Below, one piece after another: positions 10,728-22,700 of a stretch of DNA of 64,000 nt (its first letter is position 1; every line of letters starts with the position of its first letter). The notes under the pieces are model-generated. The model saw only the letters and a list, made by a program, of their open reading frames with translations. It did no database searches and was not told the DNA's origin. The position numbers and the translations under genes are program-made. The DNA is from Patiria pectinifera. Its lineage: Eukaryota > Echinodermata > Asteroidea > Valvatida > Asterinidae. The stretch is taken from NCBI GenBank assembly GCA_029964075.1, contig CM057149.1:12162465-12226464 (forward strand). Reading direction: 5' to 3'.

Positions 10728-13700
10728 GTAAGTATAAATAAAGTAGCTTGTCATGCTTGTATAAGCCTCATAAGGAGCTGCGCTCGCGAGTGCAGCGCGC
10801 GGTAGGGCCATTTTTTTGCCTTTATTTTTAGGTAGTGGATATTTTGCCGGAGGTAACGCCGGCAAACTAACGTTTACTAAAGGTTTGCCGGCGGCAATCC
10901 ATATCAACAGAGGGCGCTGTACTCTTGGAGATAGGGCTGAATTATAAGATGTATTAAATTCCTACCAAAGTTTTTTAGCACAATCGGTGCAGTGGTTAAG
11001 CAATAAGGTTTATCGCAAATACAAACCGCAAAGGATCATGGGGCTGCAATCGGAGCAACAGCGCCATCACACGGCGGTGGGAAAACGTACACACGGCATG
11101 CACGGTGCGATGTGTACGATATTTCTTGGCTGTCCATTTTTCTGACGTTTTGTGTTCGATGGGAGGTGATTATTGTGCTGTTCTGGGTTGCAATAATGAC
11201 TGTTGTTATCCACAAAGGTATGACCTTTGTTATACATAAATTAAATTTTTTTTGATGTACAGGAAAAAAAATGTTTTCACGACAAAAAGTAGTAGCGTGC
11301 AGTTCCGACCCGACGCGATCGCGATGTGCCGACGACAGGCACGCGACCGGGGAAACACGGGACACCCTGCACTGTCATGACTGTGTCAGCCAATGCATTT
11401 AGAGTTTCTGTGCCCCTCAAAAGCTCCCTTTTATGACTCTTTTCTTACCGGAAAAATATGTGGCTTTCATAGTGATTAATGGTTTAACTGTTACTTCTGT
11501 CAGCGAACGATGTGTGACTTTTACAGACAATTTCATGATTGTTTATTTATATTCTGTTCACGAAAATGTGATAGAAATATACATGTACACATGTATATAT
11601 TTGTCCTAGTCAGCTAGTAATGTAGTAGGCCTAGCTAGCTAGCCTACTCCATTGTTTTACTCATAAAAATAATTGGGAAGTCTTATGTGGTTTATTTTTT
11701 CTCCGTCATCAAACAATAAATAATTCTATCTTACGTTTCCCCTTCTCTTGATAGATGAAAGAAGCATGTATAAAACACACTCGGATTCCACTCATACAGG
11801 GATAAGAAACACTTCCCTCTCTGGACCCAACTGACCCAACGGCAGGATTTCAAAGTAAAATCATCGACTACAGTCTGCAGCTACCACTTATGGCCAGCCA
11901 TATCCTGATGAACTTCACCCATCTTTATTTTTGAGAGGATACAACCTTTCTGAGACACTGAAAAGAGAACCGGTGAAGAGTCGAGCATTGGATCTCATGC
12001 ACTACACCACTGCCAGCCATCTGAGAAAATCAAAACTTTGCTGTACCTTTTCTTAAGTTATTATTTATTTTGTTCATTCTTACTCAAGTCAAGGTTTGTA
12101 TGCAAAATAAACCAAATTATAAATGGCATTAACCTACATGTACATGAACGGTCTTCACTTATGATATATCAATTGTAAAAGGTTTTACAGGTTCATAAAA
12201 ATGAGAGACATGTTTAATTAAAAATAATGTAAATAAAATTTGGAACAAAGTTGTACACAATAAGGATGAAGAAAATGCAAATTGAAATGATCAAGTCACG
12301 TTTTATAAAAGTACATTGTTTAAAAATGCAATTATGACCTGCATCTCTTGACGAGAGTTGAATTAATAGTAAAAAAAACCTGGAAAATTGAAAATAAAAC
12401 TGGCAAATGCAAGCCTACTCGAGTGTCATAACAAAAGTTGTATGAACAGTTGTCAAAATATTCAAGGAATATGGCCTATGTCCCTCAAATAAAAAAAGCC
12501 GAGTCTCAAAACAAGTCAACAGTTGGAATAAATAGGTGAAAGTAATTGGCAAATATGAGCTGTGTTTCTTAATTAAAAAACTGGCAATATTTGAGCAGAT
12601 TCTCGTAAAAAGAGTTGGATAAAGTTTAAAAACTTGGCAAATATGACCTGTGTTTCTTTATACATGTAACTGGTAGCCAACATTGGCACAAATTTACTTG
12701 GACGAATACAAGAAAACCGGTTTAACATAAAAAAAATAAATTATAAAATACACAACAGTTATTTACAAACATGTACAGCTGTACACCTGTAACTAGGTAG
12801 GCATGTTAGCTGAGAAATTTTGGCGATCATGTATCTACGGGCCCGGTTCCTGCATGGTTCCTGTAAGGGAACAAAATCCACTTTTAAATTATTTGACCTA
12901 CCAAACTAGTTTGTGATATTAAGAACATACAGGTATGTCATAGATAAAGGGCAGGGCTTTTAATTTTTAGGGAATTATTTTTTTTGGGGGGGGGGAGATG
13001 ATAACGACAAAACGCAACACGAAAATGATGGCGATCACTGCGCGATGTACCGTGAATGGCAAGGCGCGCTGAATCGGCGCACTGCACCACTGAAAGCCGC
13101 GCAGGAAAATCATCATTTCTACTCCGAGAAACTGTTCAAAAATTACACAAAAGTGCCAACTGTCATTATATTAAGAGAAGTCTGCTCTAGGTTGACAAGG
13201 TCATTTTGCATAGTAAAAAAGCACTCTTGACTCTAATTTTATCGAAACCAAACGGGCCCTACGCTACACGATCGCTGAAGTTCTCGTGTGTGATCGCAGC
13301 CATCATTTTGTGTTGGTTGCGCGATGCGCGCTTCAACATCCGGGACTGCAGAATTGTTATGCTCCGTTTTGCATCCCATGATGCTTTGCAACAGGGCGCC
13401 CTCTGTTGGTAGAAAGCTATTTGCGATAAACCTTATGGCTCTGGGATGTCCCGAGTTCGAGTCCTGATCCCCGCCACATTTTTGAGGTTTTTTTTCCCAT
13501 CCCCTAATGAATAATAATATTCTTCTTTTATTATTTTAATATGTCTCAAACATTTTATTGCAGAGTATTACTTTTTCTTTTTCAGATTTGTGGCTCTGGA
13601 GGATTTTTTTTAAAGGGAAATAAAGTCAAAATTATAAAATGGTCTGATTCCCATCTTGTAAATACGAAGTTACAACGATAATATTGGCATGGAGCCAGAC

Positions 13701-16700
13701 TAAAATTTGTCACCGGAAAATGTTTAAGTACAGAAAACAGTAACTGCGCATGTTCAGTGCATATCCGGCAAACTAACGTTTACTGAAGGTTTGTCGTCTC
13801 CGGCAAAATATCCACTGCCTTATTTTTATACAATGTTATATCAGCAGATCAGACACCACAATATAATTGTCTTTTTAAATGCTTGATTTCTAGTATAATT
13901 AGCCTACTGCCTGAAAGTCACAGAAAACTCACCAAAATGAAGAGGAAAACTTGCTTGTTTAATTGATGCTATTCATTTTGTAGCCCGACTGCGTCTGGCC
14001 GTACAGTACTATCGCAAGCTCTGTAGTACGGCCAGACGCCCGATGCTTCCACAGAGACTGAATTTTGTTGGCCGCCTATGTAGCGATTTTGCTACATCTT
14101 TCGATTGCGATTATCTTTTCATCCAGGACACAAATTTCCAAAGTTAAGGTTCGTAGTCGTAGAGCAACTCATACCTTTTCGAAAAAACGTTGTTTGGTCT
14201 CAATATTTTCATCCATCTGGCCACAAGACGAATTTCAGTCATCAGATTCCACAAATATCGTCCCCCATGCGATCCCCATGCGATTTCAAAATGGCGGCCG
14301 CGCTGTAATGTATGCAATATGCAGGCACGCCCGCGCAAACTCATGAATATGCATAAACAGTCTGTGATGTATGACCTCGTGTTTTTGGACGTACGGCCCC
14401 GCCGCACGCACGTCCAAAAATACGAGGTCATACGTCACAGACTAATTATACATATTCATGAGTTTGCGCGGCGCGCCTGCATATTGCATACATTACAGCG
14501 CGGCCGCCATTTTGAAATCGCATGGGGGACGATATTTGTGGAATCTGATGACTGAAATTCGTCTTGTGGCCAGATGGATGAAAATATTGAGACTAAACAA
14601 CGTTTTTTCGAAAAGGTATGAGTTGCTCTACGACTGCAAACCTGAACTTTGGAAATTTGTGTCCAGGATGAAAAGATAATGGCGATCGAAAGATGTAGCA
14701 AAATCGCTACATCGGCGGCCAACAAAATTCAGTCTCTGTGGAAGCATCGGGCGTCTGGCCGTACTACAGAGCTTGCGATAGTACTGTACGGCCAGACGCA
14801 GTCGGGCTATTCATTTTGATTCAATTTACGTGCAATTTGAAGGAAAATTTGATCGGTGAAATTCTATTTTGCGACAGAATTTTTTTTCGTGGAAGTGGCC
14901 ATTTTGTTTTTTCAACACTTGATCCGTGTTCTCGTTTTTATTCGTTGTTCGCGCGAGAGTTCAGTTTATGTAGTTTTTATTGTAAGATTTGGATAGAAAA
15001 TGAATGTGGCTTTCTGATGGTACCAAATTTGGCGATTGTGATGCATTTTTAAGATTAGAAAATGGACTTGTTTTAGTGAAAAAATGTGAAGCAAAAATTA
15101 AAATGGGGTTTACATGGTTTATGATTTAGGGAACTTTGGAGTCTTCCAAAGCCAATGGTGTTCTTTACTTTCATGTTTTTAATCAAATTTTTCTCTGATA
15201 AATAATTTTTTTAGTACCCAGTACTTTAAAAAATAGTAGGCCTAATCTGTGGCTTTAGAGGATTTATTTTTGAAATCTTGAATAAAGTCTGAGAACCATG
15301 CAATTGATAGTCTGGTTCCAACTGCCAAAGATCCTGACGTTGTGTTCCTTGAAGAATCCATAATGGTAGTTTTGGGGCAGAATGTGTGGGGCAGTACATG
15401 TGGGAGTGAAAAGCAGGGCAGTTTTGGGCAGTACACGGACTCTGTGTAAAGCTATGTAAGGCGAAGTAAAAAAAAACCAAGTTTCTCGTCCCCGCCCGCT
15501 TCCTTTTTGGAGGCCGCCTGGATTTTTTCATTATTTTTTATTTTTGAAAAATGTAGTAGAAAAACACCGAAAAAGTCTACAAATTCATCGGAAAATAAAT
15601 ACCAATACCAGTACAACTCTAAATGACACTGTAAATAATTTCAGTTCTCTTGTCCAACTTGTCTTTCATCTTTAAAAGTGTCTTTGAACAGTGGAACACC
15701 AACGGTTGCAGGAAATTTTGAAAAGCGGTCATCTTGAAAAAAATAAAAAATAAAAAATAAAAAGCCCCGCTTCCTCCCTTTTTAAAAAAAACCCTGGACG
15801 AGAAACTATTTTTTTTTTTACTCGGCCTAATCTTTGCCGTTTGCCCTAGGATACAGAGTGACGGGGCTCTTCATGCGCAACTGGGATGCATTGGATGAGA
15901 CGGGAGTGTGTACAGCAGATCAGGATGAGGAAGATGCCCAGTATGTTTGCCAGAAACTGCAGATCCCCTTCCATCAGGTCAACTTTGTCAAGGAGTATTG
16001 GCACGATGTCTTCAGGTATGATCCCTGACTACATTGTTAAATGTACCTGTCATACAGAGTTGTAACAAGTCACTGATTTTTGTGACTCGAGTTGAGTCAT
16101 TTTAAGGAAGTGACTCGAGTCAAGTCGAGTCATTAGATCCAGAAGGTTGAGTGAAGTTGAGTCGAGTCACAATGTGTGATTGAGTCGAGTCAAATTTATG
16201 CTCGAGTCAATTCGAGTCACTGATATTTGGACACCATCTAATGAATTACAGAATGGATGAAGGAACACAAGCAATCAGAATATTATGAAGATCAAAAGAC
16301 TTAAAATATGATGTGTGGTACCCAATGTGACAGTTTCTGGTGGATTTCTCAACCAACGATCGACGTAACAGTCAACAAGAAGTGAAACTGCGATTTTGTC
16401 TTGGATTTTTCTTATTCCCTTGCAATTTTCTCTTTTTGTAATAATTTGTACATCCCCAAGATATACCTTGGTCTCAAGTATTGATCCCTCCAATATTTTT
16501 ATGTTGGAATCATAATTTATGCTCAACACAGCTTTTTATGTTGTCTTATAATTGACAGTTTTGCTGAAAATTCCGCTGGCTTTTTTCACTGCTAAAAATT
16601 GCTGCAGTGTCATGCAAGCAAAAATGGGATTTTCAATGTTTTCCCCGAAAAAAAACATTATTTGGATATTGAGTGACCAAGACCTTTGAGAAGTGGCTGC

Positions 16701-19700
16701 AAAAACTTAGTTTTGGTGATATTCGGATAAATGCGCAGTATTTTCAACATTAAAGAACAATTTTTTGATCATTTGGTTGCAGTGAATTGCTGAAACAGTA
16801 CCAGGGAGGCATTACACCTAACCCAGACATCCTGTGCAACAAGCACATCAAGTTTGATCGGCTGTTGCGCCACAGCCGTGACGTACTCGGTGCTGATGCT
16901 TTGGCCACGGGCCACTATGCAAGGACCAATGTCGGAGAGACGATACTGGATCATGGCTGGGAGTCCAAGCCACAACGTAATTGATGCTGTTTTCTATAAA
17001 AATTGTCTCGATTTGACCATCATTGAAGGCAAAATATTATGCTGTACATGTACATGTACGTGTAGGATCATTTGCTTTTCATGTGTTTTGCTCATTTCCA
17101 ATAACTAGTGCAGTGCCCGTCTGTTACAACTGATAATGTAGTAACCGACCGATAACGTATCACCAACCGATAATGTATCACAAATTGACCGATATTGTAT
17201 CACTAACCGATAATGTACCAAAAATTGACTGATAGTGTAGTATAATTTGTATCCGATAATGTATCACGTGTTGACGGATAATGTAACTACAAAATAACTG
17301 TATCCGATAATGTATCACCACGGAACGGATACTGTATCAACCGATAATGTATCAAAAATCAACCGATAATGTATCAGTATGGGGAAAAGGTGTACACAAA
17401 TGTTTGTTTTATGTCCGATTATCCCGCCCCACGTTTTGACCAGGGAGGGGGGTCTGAGCAAGTTGATCACCACCACCCCCATTATTTTGTATTTAGAGAA
17501 AAAGGGCAGATTTTGAGGTATTTTTCAAACTTTCCAACCGACGAAATGTATTAAATAGTACTGAGAAAGGAAGAAAAAATACAAATAGCTTGAAATGCGC
17601 TGGGACGTCTGTATCATGAACAGCGCCCCCAGTGTCATGTGGTCTCCAGCAAGGCCCCCCCCCCCCCTTCGTTTGTATTTCACGGCCAGGACTTCTTTTT
17701 TTTTTAGCTATCCCCCATCCTCAAGTCCCAAGCACAGATTTACGCTACTGTTGCAGGGGCGTATCCAGGAATTTTCGCGGGGGGGGGGGGGTTCATCAGC
17801 AAAACAATCTGAAAATTACACGGGATTTTTTTCCGGACACTTTGCCTCCGTAAAATCAAAAACTTGGGGAAGGGGGGTATCATATTTCAATAGGGGACGC
17901 TGTTCAAATTTGACAATCATTAACACTGGATTACAGAATGGTGTAAAAATACACCCTAACTAAGCTGCCTCCGTCCGTATTTTGAACAAGCGGACATTAT
18001 ACCAGTATTTTTTTTGGGGGGGGGTGTCACAGCAGAGGGGGGGGGGTGTGCATTATTTTTTTAAGGAATTTGTATGCAATTTGTTTTGGGACACAGCTGG
18101 GGGAACCCCCCCCCCCCTGGGTCCGCGCCTGTGTTGGCCTCAAGGAAGCGGCAGGCTCGTGACGTTTGGACTCCAAACTGTGTGGGTTGAACAAACTGAA
18201 GTCAGTGGGTAGACAAATAACACATGACGTCACATGCCAACGGTGCCCCCCTAAAAAAAAGCTGGGGCATTATTTTGTACGGTACAGTAATATTGCGTAC
18301 ATGATTGTAGGATTTTATCAGCGCTCCCCGTTGAAAATATGGCACGACCCCCCTCCCCCCTCATCGACCCCCTCCCCCTCATCCCCTCCCCTCAGCCACC
18401 ATCCCCCCACCCCCATCCCCCAATAAGTGAGCAGTAATGCTGTGATTGTGCCCTTTTCAAATCTGTAAGAAAAAAAATCGACTGGGGTCGACAAGGGACC
18501 CATGAAGCTTGATCGCATCTAGTCTATCTTCGACGATTGCCGCCTAAATCCGGTAAACTTGTTACATTGTATCTTTTGTGACAGCTCAAGTTACATGATC
18601 ATTTAAGATGGTAGTTTTGCTATACACATGCCTCGCCACTCGTATGTGTTCCTGGTTCATGCACAGCGCGTATATTTTGAATGATGCAAAGTTATTGGGG
18701 AAGGGAATAGTCTGGGAGACCATCGCAAGTTAAATTGAACGTATGCGCGCGCCGACGTTGCCTGGCGCTCATGCGAAGACGCTGCTGCTAATGATGTAAT
18801 AGCCACATTCTGGCCAACCTCGTCCCCAGTGCTTACTTTATTTCCAACCGCGTTTCCAATAGTAAACCCTGGATAGGAAACTTTCTTCCTGTATCCTGAT
18901 ACCGCAATTGGCTAGTAATGGATTTTTATCGTGTACTTGGTGCTTTATATTCACAACGTGCAGTACGTGTTGTTCGCGATCATTCATCCATGCCTTCTCG
19001 AAAATACTAATTTCCTTTCCAATTTGCTCATATTAATATGAAATATGATACTGCATGTTGTCTTGATAAGATCGTAACAGTTTGATTTCAAAAATCGTGT
19101 TTTCGTAACTCACGCCGTGCTCGCGCTGCTACGAATTGACTCTGTTTTTACCCCAGACACCGCATACAAAAACAAACGGTAATGTGTAACGCATATCCAG
19201 GCACCAGACTGTTCCTCATTTGTATACGTCTGCAAAAATCTTGCACATGCATATGATCCAATACCAGGGTGAGAGAGCAGGTAGTGGTGGGCGCGTACTG
19301 CTCGACATTCTGGGGACGAGGTTGCATTCTGGCACATTCTGGAAGTGGTGTGGAACTTTGCGCGCGAACCAGTACAGTACAAGTACGCACACGCTGTGTC
19401 CCGTCCATTGATCTCCATACGGAGATCAATGGTCCCGTACGTCCATGGGGCTCTCAAAAGTGGTAAAACGCGCCCTCTTGTGTCGCAGCACGTAGCCCAT
19501 ATGGAGGCCAAGTGTCCGGAGAAAAGAACTTGTCCACATTTCGGCGCGGATGTGCGAGTGCGGTTACCCCCCCCCCTTGACATCAAAAGCTGGATACGCC
19601 ACTAGCCTAGGCCCACTTGGAAGTAGAGCGTCTCCAAACCAGAGCAACTCCCTACCTCCCAAATTAAAAAAAAAATTCTTAATGATAAACTTTCTCGAGT

Positions 19701-22700
19701 GGGGACTTATCATAGTAAAGGCACTTATTAGACTTTAATTAATTTGCAATATTTCCACCTTTTCCCAATACTGATACATTATCGGTTGATTTTTGATACA
19801 TTATCGGTTGATACAGTATCCGTTCCGTGGTGATACATTATCGGATACACTTATTTTGTAGTTACATTATCCGTCGACACGTGATACATTATCGGATACA
19901 AATTTTACTACACTATCAGTCAATTTTTGGTACATTATCGGTTAGTGATACAATATCGGTAAATTTGTGATACATTATCGGTTGGTAATACGTTATCGGT
20001 TGGTTACTACATTATCAGTTGTAACACCGTCTCAAATGTGCATGTTCGGGAAGGGCAAATTCCTTGGCCGCTGGTACTGCTTGCAGCGTTTTGGAGAACT
20101 TCTCGTGCAAACAACGCACGCGATTCAATGGTGTTTTTTTCACAGGTTGAACGCTTACGTACACTCACAGGTTGAACGCACATTTTTTAATGTGGACGGA
20201 ATTATAGTAAGAAACCGTAGAAAAAAACTGTGCTATTGTTTATCCCATTGTTGGTAATGGAATAGCCCCCCCCCCCCACAGTAAAGTGACCATTGTTGAA
20301 AATGGAATAGCCCCCAAGGTAGCTCTTTGCACACAATTGTGACATCACACAACTCAGTGGCGCCATACTCACGTGTGGTGTTGCGTCCTATGGTTGCGTC
20401 ATATTGAGCACGCGCGCTTTATAGCTTTACATGACGTAAACAATTGAAAAGAACGGCAGTGCGTGGTGTTATGTTCTACATCTAAGCTATACACTGCCAT
20501 GTTTGCCTCAGAAAATGCTGTTTTTTGGGCAGCTTTTTCGAGAACCGCTCGTCCAAACCACTTCAAACTTAGCACTGCATATTCTGTGGTCCCGAGCAAT
20601 ATACCCACCGATTTTCAACTTCATACGGTGCCCGGTTCTTGAGATAATCAAAATACAGACAGACACACAGACAGACAGACAGAGATTTCCGGAATTACAG
20701 TTAGATAACACCATCTTTCAAAATCCAAAGAAGAATGTTCAAAACCTAACCTGATGAAGTTTCAGTTCAGTGGCAGATATTGGAAAGCTGTGCACAAAAC
20801 ACAGGGACGTCACTTTTGGTAAATCATTTGAATTGGAGGATTTACAAGAGCAGTTTACGTTTTGGGAGGCAACATATAGATTTCACAGTTGTGAAATCTG
20901 AGCTTTAAAAGTTGATTTCAGCTTCTTTTTTTTGGGGGGGGGGATTTTCAGCTTGTTCCCCTCACTTGCTGTGTACAAAAGTGTAGGAGATTTCCAAAGT
21001 TCAGCTTTTTTTACACCTTTTTTCAGCTATTTTCAGCTATTTTCAGCTATATTTTTTATCAGTGGTCACTCACACCCCTGAATTTTTTTTTTATACATCA
21101 TAGTAATTGGATGACTTGAGTCTTCGGGACAATTTTTTTCACATTATTTCCTCTTGCAGTGATAAAAGTAAATTTCCGCTCCGTAGATAAAGGTATTTTG
21201 TTTTGTAGTTGGTTTAAAATTTGGCGAATCTGTGACCAGGAGCATGCAAGCATTGACGCAATACAACCGTGCACGGTTGCTCTTATTCGTCAGTTCAGTG
21301 CTTGACACTGTGTAGCTACAATCGGCTGAATGAGAACGTGTCCCGGACGCTGATTTCAGGTGCAAGACAAAACATGACTCGGCAACTTTGAATTGAACCC
21401 GAGATCCTAGAATATTGATTTCTCGGAATATATACACAGAGCTCAAACATAATCAGGTTAGTTGTTTAAGCACTGTCTTTAGATTTTGAGCACTTTTGTT
21501 GCTTCAAACCAAAAACAATTCACAAATGACAAATGATTAAACCTACCTTTATTAGGTATGCTGATGTTATGGGTAAAAAATGTGGGCTGTTCTTATTGTT
21601 TTCCATTGTGAACGATTTATATTCAGACATGTCAGAAGGCCATTGCCCAAACGTACATGTACATGTAGCTCAGACAAGGTGTGTGACTCATTTATATTGG
21701 CTTTGTCAGGATTTGATTCAAGGTTCAAAACTAACACAAATTGTTGATTCTTTCTGTCACATGAAGCGGTAAAGTTGCTACAAGCGGTTGACTCCACCAA
21801 AGACCAGACGTTCTTCCTCTCGCAAATGTCCCAGCATGCATTGCAGAGGACGCTGTTTCCGATTGGTGACTTGACCAAGGGTGTTGTCAGGGAGATTGCG
21901 AGGGGGGCGGGGCTGGAGCGGACTGTCAAACGGAAGGAGGTGAGTGTGGGGATTGTGAGTGACATTGAGTCATATGTTGAGTATCATCCGGGTAATTTGG
22001 TGGTTACTCACGTTACATTTAGATTTGTATTTATTTATTTTAATTTTATTTACGTCATCTTTAGTGAGGGTAGCTCCAATCAGTGCAGGGCACTGCTTTC
22101 CATGGAGGCCCTCAATATGAGAAATATGAAACCCATTATGTAGCACCTTTAAGGGTTACAAGGTGCTGCGGCGCATATTGCGGCCACTGCCAGAAACACC
22201 GGGGCAAACCCCTTCTCTTAGCGATAAGTGTTACTGGGGTCTTTAATGTGCATTACACAACACACGGGACCTACGGCTTTACATGTATGTCCCATCCGAA
22301 GGACTAAGCAATAATGGTTAAGTGCCTTGCTCAAGGGCACAAGTGTCCGGGCCTGGGCTCGAACCCACGTCATTGTTGCCTCTGAAACACCAGAGCATGA
22401 GTCCAGTGTTCTTAACCGCTAGGCCATGACACTCCAGTGATGGGGTCTTCCAAATTATAAAATCTCTAGCTAGAGGGATACATTCCTAACTCTTATTACA
22501 TGTAAATCAAACATGTATAAGAAACTTATAAATAACTCTTGTTACTTGCAAATCATACATGTATAAGAAACTGAAATAAAAAAACACTTTTGCATAAGGG
22601 TTCTTGTCAATAAAAAGTTCGCTGACTGTCAGTGAATGTATGCTGAATTCTGGCGTTGCCAAGGGCCAGCAGTTCGTGAACTTTCGCCACCGATGTGTAC

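Larger units (their letters stand above)
17122..20026. mobile_element. 2.9-kb foldback element with repeat-built arms
   Basis: The ends TGTTACAAC and GTTGTAACA are flanked by CCGTC at 17117-17121 and 20027-20031. The two 270-bp arms (17122-17391 and 19757-20026) are reverse complements. Each contains 12 units of GATAATGTATCA or a close variant separated by 3-12 bases. The interior holds C/G homopolymers, a copy of the 9-bp-TSD MITE at 18815-19324 and no recognisable gene. TG...CA ends with a 5-bp duplication do not settle the superfamily. It lies in TRMU intron 3. Confidence 0.85.

Noticed and set aside
14065-14725. Several open frames on both strands as small genes
   Set aside because: They are mirror images created by the near-perfect foldback element.
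17122-17391. Regularly spaced short repeats resembling a CRISPR array
   Set aside because: Units are only about 12 bases, spacers vary from 3 to 12 bases, the array is mirrored 2.4 kb away at an element end, and the DNA is eukaryotic.
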